NCBI RefSeq assembly: GCF_965214215.1
Contig: NZ_CBDCBD010000003.1
Location: forward strand, 434,001 to 498,000
Origin: Poriferisodalis sp965214215
GTDB taxonomy: Bacteria; Actinomycetota; Acidimicrobiia; Acidimicrobiales; Poriferisodalaceae
DNA: 64,000 bases
Reading direction: 5' to 3'
Shown here: positions 1 to 9,394 of the stretch, piece after piece
How the letters are laid out: each line of letters starts with the position of its first letter
Position numbering within the stretch: position 1 is the first letter of the stretch
The notes under the pieces: generated by a model
Database searches by the model: none
What the model saw: only the letters and a program-made list of their open reading frames with translations
Told to the model about the DNA's origin: nothing
Translations under genes and position numbers: made by a program

Positions 1-279
1 CCGCCAGGCCCGTCCCGACACTTGCTCGCGGGCACCAGGACGTCGGGGAACACCCGTTCCTCCCGCCGCCTGCGCCGGTCGGGGCGGCACATCTGGGGGC
101 GGCGCAGTCGAACCGTTGCGCCGAGCTTCGACGAGGTGGCCGGCCTTCTCGCGGCGGCCGATCGCAGGTGCACCGACTGCTGGGGACGCAGCCGTCCCTC
201 GCCGGAAGTCCGTGCTGACGGGCGGAACCGGCGGCACCTGCTCCGGGTCGACCCCGCTGAGGTCGACCTCGTTCCGCAT
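1..279 (-). CDS. Possible 5' end of an unrecognised gene, cut by the left edge
   Basis: A reading frame on the minus strand is open from an ATG at 279 to the left edge, about 93 residues. It begins MRNEVDLSGVDPEQ and then becomes rich in Pro, Arg, Ala and Gly. An in-frame TAA lies about 19 codons upstream of the ATG, so the start cannot lie much further back. The frame has the same direction as the next gene, which ends at 378. I do not recognise a family, and the low-complexity composition makes a chance frame in GC-rich DNA possible. Confidence 0.3.
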   Translation of the reverse strand, partial: MRNEVDLSGVDPEQVPPVPPVSTDFRRGTAASPAVGAPAIGRREKAGHLVEARRNGSTAPPPDVPPRPAQAAGGTGVPRRPGAREQVSGRAWR

Positions 280-377
280 CCGCTCAAGCGTACGGCGCTG
301 CCCACGCCGCCAATCGCGAAAATCGAACTGATGTTAGAGAAGCTGTTGGGGGCCCGCGGCTGTCACGGGCACATTGG

Positions 378-1208
378 CTAGCGGCCGTGGAAGACCGGCT
401 CGCGCTTGTCTACGAAGGCCTGCGCCGCTTCTTTGTGGTCGTCGGTCTGGCCGGTGTGGATGTGGTGCGCTGCCTCCATGTCCAAGCACTCGCCCATTTC
501 GCCGTGGACCGCCCGGTTCAGATTCTCCTTCATGTACCGGTAGGCCACCGTGGGCCCGTTGGCCAGCCGGCGGGCGATGGCACCGACCTCGTCCATCAGG
601 CTGTCGGCTTCGAATACGCCGTTCACCAGCCCCAGCGACACGGCCTGGTCCATATCGACACGATCCGACAGGAAATACAGCTCACGCGCCTTGGCCGACC
701 CGATCAGGCGCGACATGAACCACGTGCCGCCGTAGTCGCCGCTGAAGCCCACCCGGGCAAACGCCGTGGTCATGATCGCGTTCGGCGCCGCGTACCGCAG
801 ATCGCACGAAAGGGCCATCGACAGGCCCGCCCCGGCGGCTGCACCCGGCAGTGCAGCGATCGTCGGCTTGGGCATCTCGTACAGCTTCCCGGAGGTGTCG
901 CGCTGGCTGCGGCGCTGGCCGTGCACCCGCGCGTCGTACTGCAGCGGGCTGCCGCCGCCCTCGCCGCCGGCCGCGGCCATGCCCTTCACATCGCCGCCGG
1001 CGCAGAAGGCGCCGCCCGCTCCGGTCAGCACCAGCGCCCCAACGTCGGAGGCCACTTCGGCATCGGCGATCGCAGCGACCAGCCCCTCCATCATCGGCGT
1101 GGACATCGCGTTGCGGCGCTCGGGGCGGTTGAGCGTGATCGTCATCACGCCGTCGCTGATGTCGACGAGTATGTCGTCGGTCCCAGTATCGAAGACCCGG
1201 TCAGCCAT
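378..1208 (-). CDS. Enoyl-CoA hydratase/isomerase (crotonase family)
   Basis: A 276-residue protein of normal crotonase length. It probably isomerises or hydrates an acyl-CoA in the cytosol. The N-terminal LNRPERRNAM and the AFCAGGDVKGM segment (about residues 67-77) are the family's CoA and oxyanion-hole regions. Both glutamates of classical enoyl-CoA hydratase appear to be missing: the first lies in GAGLSMALSCD as Ser, and the second is lost. Instead there is an Asp in FSGDYGGTW, as in PaaG-like isomerases. I chose ATG 1208 over the longer frame at 1259 because AAGGAG sits 8 bases upstream. The neighbouring genes are also acyl-CoA enzymes, so a role in beta-oxidation or aromatic acid breakdown is likely; the exact substrate is unknown. 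Confidence 0.88.
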   Translation of the reverse strand: MADRVFDTGTDDILVDISDGVMTITLNRPERRNAMSTPMMEGLVAAIADAEVASDVGALVLTGAGGAFCAGGDVKGMAAAGGEGGGSPLQYDARVHGQRRSQRDTSGKLYEMPKPTIAALPGAAAGAGLSMALSCDLRYAAPNAIMTTAFARVGFSGDYGGTWFMSRLIGSAKARELYFLSDRVDMDQAVSLGLVNGVFEADSLMDEVGAIARRLANGPTVAYRYMKENLNRAVHGEMGECLDMEAAHHIHTGQTDDHKEAAQAFVDKREPVFHGR

Positions 1209-1324
1209 CTTGGTACTCCTTGTTCGGTCTGGTCGCCGGTGCAGCCTGTGCCGACGCAACCAGCCTCCGCAGTATCGCGGACGGGTGGAACACGCGCAGG
1301 ACCATGCGACTGGCTGTGCCTGAG

Positions 1325-3097
1325 CTACCCCGCGGTGTCGTCGGGAACGAAGGAGCCGAGGATCAGCTCGACGCTTCGGAGCCTCCCGTCACCGCCGATC
1401 ACACCCAGCTCGACCCGGCTTCCCGGGAGCCGAGCCAAGATCTCCACCACGAGATCCTCGCTCGTGCGGATCTCCACGCCGTCGAATTCGATGATCACAT
1501 CGCCGGGCTCGATGCCCGCCTGATCGGCGGCCTCGCCTTCGTCAATACCCACGACCAGCGCTCCATAGGTGACCTCGGGAGCGACGTCGACATCGGCCAG
1601 ATCGTCATCGGGATCCGGCCCCGGCTCGACGGTCTCGGGGCCACGGTCACCGAGGTTTGCGTCGGGATCGTCGGGTTCTTCGGGTGCACCGTTCGATGCG
1701 ATGAAGTCCTCCACCGAAATGATGCGCACGCCGAGGTATGCCTTTGCCTGGACGACTCCCTCGAGCAGCTGATCGATGATCGGGCGGGCATGATCGATCG
1801 AGATGGCATAACCAATGCCCTCGGCAATGCCGCGCAGCGTCGACGAACTGGCCTGAATCGCAGTGTTCACGCCGATCACCTCGCCCGCCGCGTTCACCAG
1901 CGGCCCGCCGGAATTGCCCGGATTGATCGCAGCATCGGTCTGTATCAGCTTCACCAGCCGCTTGCCGTCGGGAAACTCGATGTAGCGGTCGAGGCCCGAC
2001 ACGATGCCCGCGGTGACCGTCGGCTCGCCGATGATGTCGAGCGCGTTGCCGATAGCGATCACCTCATCGCCCACCTCGACCCCGTCGGTGGAGCCCAGAC
2101 GCACCGCCGGCAGTCCGTCTCGATCGATCTTCAAGACGGCAAGGTCTCTGGTGGAGTCGCTGGCGATCACCTCCGCCGACAGGAGCTCCCCGCCGAAGAG
2201 TCTGACGTCGACGGTGACTGCGTCTTCCACCACATGGGCGTTGGTCACGATGTGCCCCCGAGACGACACGACGAAGCCCGAACCTCCGCCTTCGCCGCCG
2301 TCGTCGGTCGCGATCTTGACGATCACCACCGACTCCTGTACCTCCTCGAGCACCGCCTTGACGTTGATGCCTTCGATCCGGCTTCCCAGCGGCGCCCCAG
2401 GCTGGTTCGACGCGCCGGCGAGCATCCGCGCCCATGTCTCGGCGAGGACGTTCGGATCGAGGTCGATGGTCTCGTCCCCCGATGAGCTGCTGTCGCCCGC
2501 GGTTGGGGAATCGTCAGACGCCGAGCTGCCGAACAGGTTGGCATTGGCGAGAACCTGGCTCCAGAAATCGGTGTCGCCAGTGGACTCCGCGGGTGCCGAC
2601 TCGCCAACCGCAGCGCCCTCGTCGTTGCCCTGCAGCGCCGATGAAACGGATTGCTGGGCCGGTTGCAGCGACGCTTCGTCGAAGTCGTCGTCGGTGTCGA
2701 CGGCGTCGTCCGGCACCGATGCGGGCTGCATTGCCGTCGCCTCAGCGGTGGACGGGGCGTCGTCGTTGCTGAGCACCACGACAAGAATCAGCCCTGCCAC
2801 CGCCGCGCCTGCCAACGCGCCGACCGCAGCGGCGATGCCCGTCAGCAAGCAGCCGGGCCGAGACCGCTGCAGGTCATCGACCCCGCGTGCGGAGGGCAGC
2901 GTCTGTGAAGGCACACTCGGTTGCTGAACCGTCGACTGCGCGCTGAGCACTTCGGGTGCCGGCTCGCCGCCCCGTCGCGTCTCGAGCACTGCTGACAGCG
3001 GCGATGGCTCGGTGCTGCCATCAGCCGCGGCGCCCGGCTGCGTCTCGTCGCTTGATCCTTTCAGCGGGGGCGGGCTGGCCGAGTACGGGAAGAACAT
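1325..3097 (-). CDS. HtrA/DegP-like trypsin-type serine protease with PDZ domain, membrane anchored
   Basis: A 590-residue envelope quality-control protease. The cytoplasmic N-terminus (1-82, low complexity) leads to one membrane segment at about 83-110, then an acidic Ser/Asp-rich linker to about 240. The protease domain has the triad His288 (TNAHVV), Asp318 (STRDLAVLKID) and Ser396 (NPGNSGGPL). A PDZ domain occupies about 505-585 (GIEPGDVIIEFDG). This order matches the S1C proteases of actinobacteria, which are anchored with the catalytic part outside. The start is fixed by a TGATG overlap with the stop of the upstream kinase-like gene, which suggests translational coupling. The Asp-rich insertion between protease and PDZ (about 465-500) is longer than usual. 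Confidence 0.92.
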   Translation of the reverse strand: MFFPYSASPPPLKGSSDETQPGAAADGSTEPSPLSAVLETRRGGEPAPEVLSAQSTVQQPSVPSQTLPSARGVDDLQRSRPGCLLTGIAAAVGALAGAAVAGLILVVVLSNDDAPSTAEATAMQPASVPDDAVDTDDDFDEASLQPAQQSVSSALQGNDEGAAVGESAPAESTGDTDFWSQVLANANLFGSSASDDSPTAGDSSSSGDETIDLDPNVLAETWARMLAGASNQPGAPLGSRIEGINVKAVLEEVQESVVIVKIATDDGGEGGGSGFVVSSRGHIVTNAHVVEDAVTVDVRLFGGELLSAEVIASDSTRDLAVLKIDRDGLPAVRLGSTDGVEVGDEVIAIGNALDIIGEPTVTAGIVSGLDRYIEFPDGKRLVKLIQTDAAINPGNSGGPLVNAAGEVIGVNTAIQASSSTLRGIAEGIGYAISIDHARPIIDQLLEGVVQAKAYLGVRIISVEDFIASNGAPEEPDDPDANLGDRGPETVEPGPDPDDDLADVDVAPEVTYGALVVGIDEGEAADQAGIEPGDVIIEFDGVEIRTSEDLVVEILARLPGSRVELGVIGGDGRLRSVELILGSFVPDDTAG

Positions 3098-4146
3098 CAG
3101 CGAATGGCGAGACGCTCGGCTGCGCTCGCCGACAGGAAGTCGACGTGGGTCCGGAAGACGTCCGTGTCGGTTTCCTCAGCGTCAGCCATTGCTCCGCGCA
3201 GATACCGGTTCAGCACTCCCTCCGATATAGCAGCCAATCGCCAGTACGAGAACGCGCGGTAGTAGTCGACGCCCGAGACATCGCGCCCCGACGCATCGGC
3301 GTACCAATCCAGCATCTCGCTGCGCGATGCGAACCCGCCGGCTTGGGTGGGCGCAGAGGTACCCGCCGACGGCTCGTCGGGCGACACCCAGTTGTTCATC
3401 AGGTAGCCCACATCGGCCATCGGGTCGCCCAGCGTGCACAGCTCCCAATCGAGCACGGCCACGATGGCCCAGTGCTCATTGGGCTTGGCACCGGAGATCA
3501 TGTTGCCGAGCCGGTAGTCGCCATGAACGATGGCCGAGCCGATCTGTTCGGGCTTGCGGGCCTCCAGCTCAGCGGCCACGTCATCCATGATCGGCAGTTC
3601 ACGCGTCTTGGACTGTTCCCACTGGCGCTTCCACCGGCGCAGCTGCCGGCCCAGGTAGTCCTCGCGCCGGCCCAGGTCGCCGAGGCCGACATCGTCGGGC
3701 TCGACGGCGTGCAAGCGAGCCATCACCTCGGCGACCCGTCGGCTCAGTGGCATGCGTTCGCCCTCGGGCACCAGCGCCGACTCGTCGGCGGAGTGCAGGA
3801 CCGCGCCCTGCTCGTAGCTCATGACGTAGAACGGCGCCTCGTTCACCGTCTCGTCGGTACACAGCGCGATCGCACGAGGAACCGGCACGTCGGTGCGGCC
3901 GACGCCGGAGATGATCTTGTGCTCGCGTGCCATGTCATGGGCCGTGGCCAGCACATGTCCCAACGGCGGCCGGCGCAGCACCACCGAGGTGCCGTCACCG
4001 CAGTGCACGCGGTAGGTCAAGTTGGAACGCCCGCCCGCAATCAGCTCGAATCGAAGCGGCCCCGCAGCCTGCGGGACGTGGGCGGCGAACCACTCGCTGA
4101 CCGCGGGGGCGTCGATCCCCGCTGGCGCGTCGCCGTCAGCCGGCAT
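3097..4146 (-). CDS. Aminoglycoside phosphotransferase-family kinase (ACAD10/11 N-domain type)
   Basis: A 349-residue protein kinase-fold phosphotransferase. It shows the APH catalytic loop HGDYRLGN (His208, Asp210, Asn215) and the metal-binding segment LDWELCTLGD (Asp233 and Asp241). Proteins of this subgroup sit beside acyl-CoA dehydrogenases and act on hydroxyacyl-CoA or related metabolites rather than on antibiotics; that role is known for ACAD10/11 relatives and inferred here. A longer frame starts at 4302, but ATG 4146 begins just before the conserved part (SEWFAAHV) and avoids overlap with the upstream dehydrogenase gene. It lies between a hydroxyacyl-CoA dehydrogenase and the HtrA gene and overlaps the latter by one base. 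Confidence 0.85.
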   Translation of the reverse strand: MPADGDAPAGIDAPAVSEWFAAHVPQAAGPLRFELIAGGRSNLTYRVHCGDGTSVVLRRPPLGHVLATAHDMAREHKIISGVGRTDVPVPRAIALCTDETVNEAPFYVMSYEQGAVLHSADESALVPEGERMPLSRRVAEVMARLHAVEPDDVGLGDLGRREDYLGRQLRRWKRQWEQSKTRELPIMDDVAAELEARKPEQIGSAIVHGDYRLGNMISGAKPNEHWAIVAVLDWELCTLGDPMADVGYLMNNWVSPDEPSAGTSAPTQAGGFASRSEMLDWYADASGRDVSGVDYYRAFSYWRLAAISEGVLNRYLRGAMADAEETDTDVFRTHVDFLSASAAERLAIR

Positions 4147-4189
4147 GGCACCAGCCCGAAGGCCCGAGCAGGCAGGCCAACAGTGCGCC

Positions 4190-5059
4190 TCAGCCGCCGT
4201 AGGTGTAGAAGCCCCGGCCGGTCTTGCGACCCAGCAGCCCGGCATCGCACATGCGGCTGAGCATCGGCGGCGGGGCATAGAGCTGCTCGCGGAACTCCTC
4301 ATACAGCGACTCGGCCACCGCCAGAGTCGTGTCGAGGCCGATCAGATCGCACAAGGCCAACGGGCCCATCGGGTGATTGCAGCCCAGCACCATGCCGGCG
4401 TCGATGTCTTCGGTGGAGGCAAAGCCCGATTCGAGCATCCGGATGGCGGACAGGATGTAGGGGATCAGCAGGGCGTTCACCACGAAGCCGGCCCGGTCCT
4501 GGGAATCGACCACCCGCTTGCCGAGCCGCTCGGACGCGAACGCCCTGCACCGCTGGGCGGTGTCCTCTGCGGTCAGCAGCGACGAGATGACCTCGACCAG
4601 CCCCATCACGGGCACCGGGTTGAAGAAGTGCATGCCGATGACCTGCGATGGCCGGTCGGTCGCCATGGCCAGCTTCATGATCGGGATGGCCGAGGTGTTG
4701 GACGCCATCACCGCGCCAGGGTCGGTCAGCACCTTCGAAAGCCGGCCGAACACCTCCAGCTTGGCCGCCTCAGCCTCGACGACGGCCTCGATCACGAATT
4801 CACGGTCGGCGAGATCGTCGAGGTCGAGACCGAACGACATGGCACCCAGCGCAGATTCGCGCCCGGCCTCGTCGAGCTTGCCGGCGTTGAACGCCCGGTT
4901 CAGGCTCTTCTCGATGCGAGCCATGCCGGCTGCGAGCGCACCTTCGTCGACTTCGACAATCTTGACGTCGCACCCGTTTCGGGCGGCGATTTCGGCGATG
5001 CCCGACCCCATCAGGCCGCAGCCGACCACCCCTATTCGTTCAATGGAACCCTGAGTCAC
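4190..5059 (-). CDS. 3-hydroxybutyryl-CoA dehydrogenase (3-hydroxyacyl-CoA dehydrogenase family)
   Basis: A 289-residue single-function NAD-dependent dehydrogenase that interconverts 3-hydroxyacyl-CoA and 3-ketoacyl-CoA. The Rossmann motif GVVGCGLMGSG is at 10-20. The substrate-binding NTSAIP is at 121-126 and the catalytic His is in GMHFFNPVP (about 144). The C-terminal helical domain is complete, ending near YTYGG. The length matches mycobacterial FadB2 and clostridial Hbd. The start follows an intergenic gap after the B12-binding gene. With its neighbours it suggests a butyryl-CoA or short-chain acyl-CoA route. Confidence 0.93.
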   Translation of the reverse strand: MTQGSIERIGVVGCGLMGSGIAEIAARNGCDVKIVEVDEGALAAGMARIEKSLNRAFNAGKLDEAGRESALGAMSFGLDLDDLADREFVIEAVVEAEAAKLEVFGRLSKVLTDPGAVMASNTSAIPIMKLAMATDRPSQVIGMHFFNPVPVMGLVEVISSLLTAEDTAQRCRAFASERLGKRVVDSQDRAGFVVNALLIPYILSAIRMLESGFASTEDIDAGMVLGCNHPMGPLALCDLIGLDTTLAVAESLYEEFREQLYAPPPMLSRMCDAGLLGRKTGRGFYTYGG

Positions 5060-5123
5060 GGGGGCAATCTACCGGCCCGTGTCCGCCGGGTCGCCGGCAC
5101 CCGCGTGGAGGTTCAGGAGAATC

Positions 5124-5525
5124 TCAGGCTGTGGGCCGGGATCGGTCGATGGCGCCACGCACGGCCGCCACCACCTCGTCCGCGGTTGCCCCCGGCGTCA
5201 GCACCGCAGCCACGCCCGCCTCGTGCATGGCTTCAAGGTCGCCGTCGGGCACGATGCCGCCCAAGATGACCGGGATCGACTCGGCCCCCTGCTCACGCAG
5301 GCGTTGGACGACCAGCGGCATGAGCGCCTCGTGGGCACCCGACAGCATCGAGACCCCAATGGCGTCCACGTCCTCGTCGATGGCGGCCGCAGCCACGCTC
5401 TCGGGAGTCTGGAACAGCCCGGTGTAGATCACCTCGAAGCCGGCATCACGCAGCATCCGCGCCACCACCTTGACCCCGCGGTCGTGCCCGTCCAGGCCAA
5501 GCTTCGCGATCAGCACCCGAGACAT
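5124..5525 (-). CDS. Methylmalonyl-CoA mutase B12-binding subunit (C-terminal domain protein)
   Basis: A 133-residue free-standing cobalamin-binding domain. The B12 signature is LDGHDRG (Asp12, His14, Gly17), followed by the usual SMLSGAH and ILGGIVPDGD segments. His14 would be the lower axial ligand to cobalt. Such small subunits pair with a separate catalytic subunit to rearrange methylmalonyl-, ethylmalonyl- or isobutyryl-CoA; that partner is not in this window. It lies between the cyclase gene and a hydroxyacyl-CoA dehydrogenase, all reading leftward. Which mutase it serves cannot be told from this subunit alone. Confidence 0.92.
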   Translation of the reverse strand: MSRVLIAKLGLDGHDRGVKVVARMLRDAGFEVIYTGLFQTPESVAAAAIDEDVDAIGVSMLSGAHEALMPLVVQRLREQGAESIPVILGGIVPDGDLEAMHEAGVAAVLTPGATADEVVAAVRGAIDRSRPTA

Positions 5526-5569
5526 CGCAGCGACCCTAGAGGATCAACCGAGAGACACAGACGCCACAG

Positions 5570-8500
5570 CTACTGCTCTGAGTGCCCGGGATACGGGATC
5601 GCCTCGGGCAGCGGGCCGCTGATGACCGGCGCAGCCGCCTCGAGCCCGGCAGCCAACCGGAACGCCGTCTCCCAACCACTGGGCCGGGTCCCGAGCTGAG
5701 CCATGGCCACCTCGGCTTCAGAACGCAACGCGTCGGTGTCGGGCGCTTCGAACGACTCGTAGCCGATGGCGCGGGCCAGCCGCACCACGGCTTGGCTGAG
5801 CCGGCTGTCGGTGGCGTCGATGAGTACCAGGGCCTGCTCGAACGCTGATTCCATCGCGGGCCGGTCGGCGTCGCGCGCATATGCAAGGGCACGGGCCACC
5901 AGCGCAGTGCGCACATCGAGATAGGTGCCCGTGCCGCTCGCCATGGCGAAGCGGGACTGCTCCAGCGCATCGATCGTGCGACCGACGGCTGCATAGGCGA
6001 TGGCCAGGCTGGAGTGCAGGTAGGTGGAAGGCAGGTCATCGGAGCTGACGGCTTCGAGTGCGGTGATCGCATCTTCGGGCCGGCCGAGCTGCAGCAACGC
6101 CAGCCCCACCGACACCTCCAGGTCGAGCAGGCCGATCACCGCGGTCCGCTCGGTTCGGTCGGTGGTCTCGTCGGGACCTGCAGCGGCGAACCCATCGCGT
6201 CCCGTGGTTCGATCCCAGCCGGCCCGCAACAGGTCGTCCATGGCGGTCTCGGGATGGCCCATCTGAACTGCTGCGCCGGCGCGGACCGCCCGGGCGAATC
6301 CTTCGAGCGGGCGGCCTGGCATGTCGCTGGCTCGCTGAAAGCACTCCGCCAGCACGGCCCGGCTGCGCTGAAGTTCGCCCACTGCGGCATAGGACCTGCC
6401 CAGCAGTCCCAATGCCTGCACGACGCCGAAATCGCTGTGCACATCGCGGAAGACCTGTTCGGCTGCACGAGCTCGCTCGACAGCCTGCAACGCCCGCCCC
6501 GACCACAGCCCGAGCGACCCCAGCAGCAGGTCCATCATTGCTTCGGTGAATCGCTCCCCCCGCTCGTGGGCGATGGTGTGCACCGATCCGGCCAGCTCTT
6601 CGGCCTCGTCGCGGTCACCCGCGTGGAATCGCAGGAACGCGAGCAGGCTTTCAGCAGTAGCCAAGCCGACCATGTCGCCGAGATCGCCGAATCTCCCGAT
6701 GGCGGTGGTGACCCGGTCGCTGGCTTCGGAGATCAAGCCCTGCTCGAACGACAGCCAGGCCAGGTTCTGCAAGCACCATGCCACGCCGCTGTCGTCGCCC
6801 AGGTAGGCGAACGTGCCGTTGGCCTCGTTGATGTAGCGGTCGGCGCGTGCGTAGTCGCCGGCTCGCAGCGAGGCAATCCCGCGCAGTCGCAGCGATTCGG
6901 CTGCCTCGCGCACCTCGCCCATCGTGCGGAACTGGTCCAGCGCGTCGGCGAGCAGCTTGTCTGCGGCTGCATGGTCGTCGCCGGCCAAGGCAACCTCGCC
7001 CAGCACGCGCAGACCATGTGCCGCGGCGAGCCGGTTGCCGTTCAGCGTCGCCAGCGCGCGGGCCAGCTCGGCGTCGGCATGGGCGCCGTGCAGCTCCCCC
7101 AGCCGCAGGCGTGCGGCCGCCCGTCCCAGGGCCATGTCGATGAGCCGCGGGTCGGCGTCGCCCAGCATTTCGATGGCGCGGCGGTAGAACTGCGCCGCGG
7201 CGTAGTGACTGTCGCGCAGGGCCGCCCACTTGCCAGCGCGGCCGAGCCATTCGATGGCCACTTCGGTGATCCCGCCTTCGAAGACATCGCCGCTGGGGCC
7301 GCTGCCTGCACGGGCATTGCCCGCAACCGATGTGCCGGTCACGGTCTGGCCGGCATCGCCGCCCAGTTCCACTGCCGAAGCGAAGTGATCGGCAATGACG
7401 CCGACCGAGTCGCTGGCGGGATCGTCGCGGTTCTGCGCCAGCCACAACGCGACGTCGAGATGCCGCTCGGCCCGGTCGCTCTTGGTCAGCATGCTGTAGG
7501 CGACGTCGCGCACCACGTCGCTGCGGAACGTCCAGGAGTCTGCCTCGCTGGCGAAGATGTCCTTGTCGACCAGCCGCTGAAACACCGCGAGGTCTCCCTC
7601 GCCGCCGTCGGCCGGATTCGTCGCCGACACCAACTCCAGCAGCTCGCTGATCCCCCCGCCGCCCCCGAGCACCGAGGCAGCATCCACCAGCCGTCGCTCG
7701 GGCGGGCTCAGCGTGTCGAGGCGAGCAGCCACGAGCCCGCGCAGCGTGTCGGGCATCTCGGCCAGCGACCGTTCCTCGTGATCGGGGCGGGCGCCGGGAC
7801 CCACGACTCCCGAATCACGCAGCAGCACGCACATCTCCTCCAAGAAGAACGGGTTGCCGCCGCTGCGTTCGTAGAGCTGATCGGCCAGGTAGGCAGGAAC
7901 GCTCCCGCCCAGCAGCTCAGCGGCCATCTCGGCGGTGGCAGCGCGACCCAGTGGGTCCAGGTTCAGCACCACGGTGCTGTGACGACCCGGGGGTACGGTC
8001 CAGCGCTGTTCGTCCATGTTCCAGCGCGCTGTGGTGATGACGACGAACGGCTGGTTCGCCAGTGCCGCCAGCAGCTGTTCGAGCACGCTGAGCAACCGTT
8101 CCTCGGCCCAATGCACGTCGCTGAGCAACAGCAGCGCCGGTCGGCGAGCGGTCAGCGCTCCCAGGAAGCGGCGCAGGGAGCGAAACGTGGCATCCGCGCG
8201 CCACTCGATCTCCGCGGGATCGCCGCTGCCGACGCGCCCGAGCACGGCGAGCACGACATCGGTGATCTCGTCGATCTCCTCGTAGTTGACGCTGCGGGCG
8301 GGTGCGTCCGAGCCCGCACCCGGGCCTGCGCCGGTCGTCGGCTGCAGCACGTCGGCGACCAGCGACGAGATGCGCCGGGTGGCCAGCACGGTCGAATCGC
8401 TTGCGCTCACATCTGCCGCTGCCGCGATGGCGTCGCCCAGACAGCGCAGCGGATTGGTCTCGTCGTAGGGCAATGCCATGCTTTCGAGCACCATCGCGTC

Positions 8501-9319
8501 GTGACGCTCGACCGCACCCGAGGCCGCTTCACGGGCGAGGCGGGTCTTGCCCATGCCGGCCTCGCCCACGATCTGGCACAGCTGAGCGCGCCTGCGGGCC
8601 ACGGCGGTGTCGACGGCGGAATCCAGCAGGGCGCTCTCGAGGCCGCGGCCCACCATTTGCGAAAGCGACGAGCCGCGGTGCCGACCGGGCGGCGCCAGCT
8701 CGCCGCTGGCCAAGAAGACCTTCACCGGCTCGTCACGCCCGCGCAGGCCGATCTCGCCGCGGGGGGTGTAGTTCACGATGCCGACCGTGGCTGCTTGGGT
8801 CGTCGGGCCCACGAGCACCTCGCCCGCCTCGGCCAGGGTCTCCAATCGGCTCGCGATGTTGACAGTGTCGCCCATCGCCGTGTAATCGCCGCCTGCTCGC
8901 AGCGCTCCCACCAGCACTTCGCCGGTGTTGATGCCGATGCGGATTCGCAGTGCGAGGCCGCGTTCGGCGTTGAAGGCATCCAGCGAGCGCTGCATCCGGA
9001 ATGCGGCGCGCAGCGCCCGCTCGGGATCGTCCTCGTGCGCAGTGGGCGCTCCGAACAGCGCCAGGATCGCGTCGCCGATGATCTTGTCGACCGTGCCCCC
9101 GAATGCGGTGACGTCGCCCACGAGCCGCTGGAAGCACTGGTCGACGAGGTGCTTCAGCTCCTCAGGGTCGGCTGCCTCGCCCATGGCGGTGAACCCGACC
9201 AAGTCCGCGAACAGCACCGTGACGACACGTCGTTCCTCGGTATGGGAGAGCAGGTTCCCGCAGCTCGGGCAATAGCGTGCGCCCTGCGGCACTTCGGTAG
9301 CGCAGGCAGGGCACGTCAT
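5570..9319 (-). CDS. Class III adenylate/guanylate cyclase fused to AAA ATPase and TPR region
   Basis: A 1249-residue signalling protein. It starts with a small zinc ribbon (Cys3, 6, 17, 20). A class III cyclase domain at about 30-200 has the two metal aspartates in FADLVGFT (Asp39) and GDAILALFG (Asp83) and the GDTVNIASRLE segment, so it looks catalytically competent. An AAA/NB-ARC-like ATPase follows, with Walker A GEAGMGKT near 255 and a possible Walker B at LLLLSDVHW. The C-terminal half (about 690-1249) is alpha-helical with TPR-like repeats. The architecture is common in actinobacteria and proteobacteria, where the ATPase/TPR part is thought to sense a signal and gate cyclic nucleotide production. 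No transmembrane segment is seen. Confidence 0.9.
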   Translation of the reverse strand: MTCPACATEVPQGARYCPSCGNLLSHTEERRVVTVLFADLVGFTAMGEAADPEELKHLVDQCFQRLVGDVTAFGGTVDKIIGDAILALFGAPTAHEDDPERALRAAFRMQRSLDAFNAERGLALRIRIGINTGEVLVGALRAGGDYTAMGDTVNIASRLETLAEAGEVLVGPTTQAATVGIVNYTPRGEIGLRGRDEPVKVFLASGELAPPGRHRGSSLSQMVGRGLESALLDSAVDTAVARRRAQLCQIVGEAGMGKTRLAREAASGAVERHDAMVLESMALPYDETNPLRCLGDAIAAAADVSASDSTVLATRRISSLVADVLQPTTGAGPGAGSDAPARSVNYEEIDEITDVVLAVLGRVGSGDPAEIEWRADATFRSLRRFLGALTARRPALLLLSDVHWAEERLLSVLEQLLAALANQPFVVITTARWNMDEQRWTVPPGRHSTVVLNLDPLGRAATAEMAAELLGGSVPAYLADQLYERSGGNPFFLEEMCVLLRDSGVVGPGARPDHEERSLAEMPDTLRGLVAARLDTLSPPERRLVDAASVLGGGGGISELLELVSATNPADGGEGDLAVFQRLVDKDIFASEADSWTFRSDVVRDVAYSMLTKSDRAERHLDVALWLAQNRDDPASDSVGVIADHFASAVELGGDAGQTVTGTSVAGNARAGSGPSGDVFEGGITEVAIEWLGRAGKWAALRDSHYAAAQFYRRAIEMLGDADPRLIDMALGRAAARLRLGELHGAHADAELARALATLNGNRLAAAHGLRVLGEVALAGDDHAAADKLLADALDQFRTMGEVREAAESLRLRGIASLRAGDYARADRYINEANGTFAYLGDDSGVAWCLQNLAWLSFEQGLISEASDRVTTAIGRFGDLGDMVGLATAESLLAFLRFHAGDRDEAEELAGSVHTIAHERGERFTEAMMDLLLGSLGLWSGRALQAVERARAAEQVFRDVHSDFGVVQALGLLGRSYAAVGELQRSRAVLAECFQRASDMPGRPLEGFARAVRAGAAVQMGHPETAMDDLLRAGWDRTTGRDGFAAAGPDETTDRTERTAVIGLLDLEVSVGLALLQLGRPEDAITALEAVSSDDLPSTYLHSSLAIAYAAVGRTIDALEQSRFAMASGTGTYLDVRTALVARALAYARDADRPAMESAFEQALVLIDATDSRLSQAVVRLARAIGYESFEAPDTDALRSEAEVAMAQLGTRPSGWETAFRLAAGLEAAAPVISGPLPEAIPYPGHSEQ

Positions 9320-9394
9320 CGCAGCAGTCTAGAAACGACTACCGAACCAGACCCGTTTGTGGCGGCGGGCCTGTCGGGCCGATACGGCGGCTCG

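Noticed and set aside
22..381. Plus-strand 119-residue frame at the left edge
   Set aside because: Arg/Ser-rich, with no ribosome site or family likeness, and it runs opposite to all neighbours.
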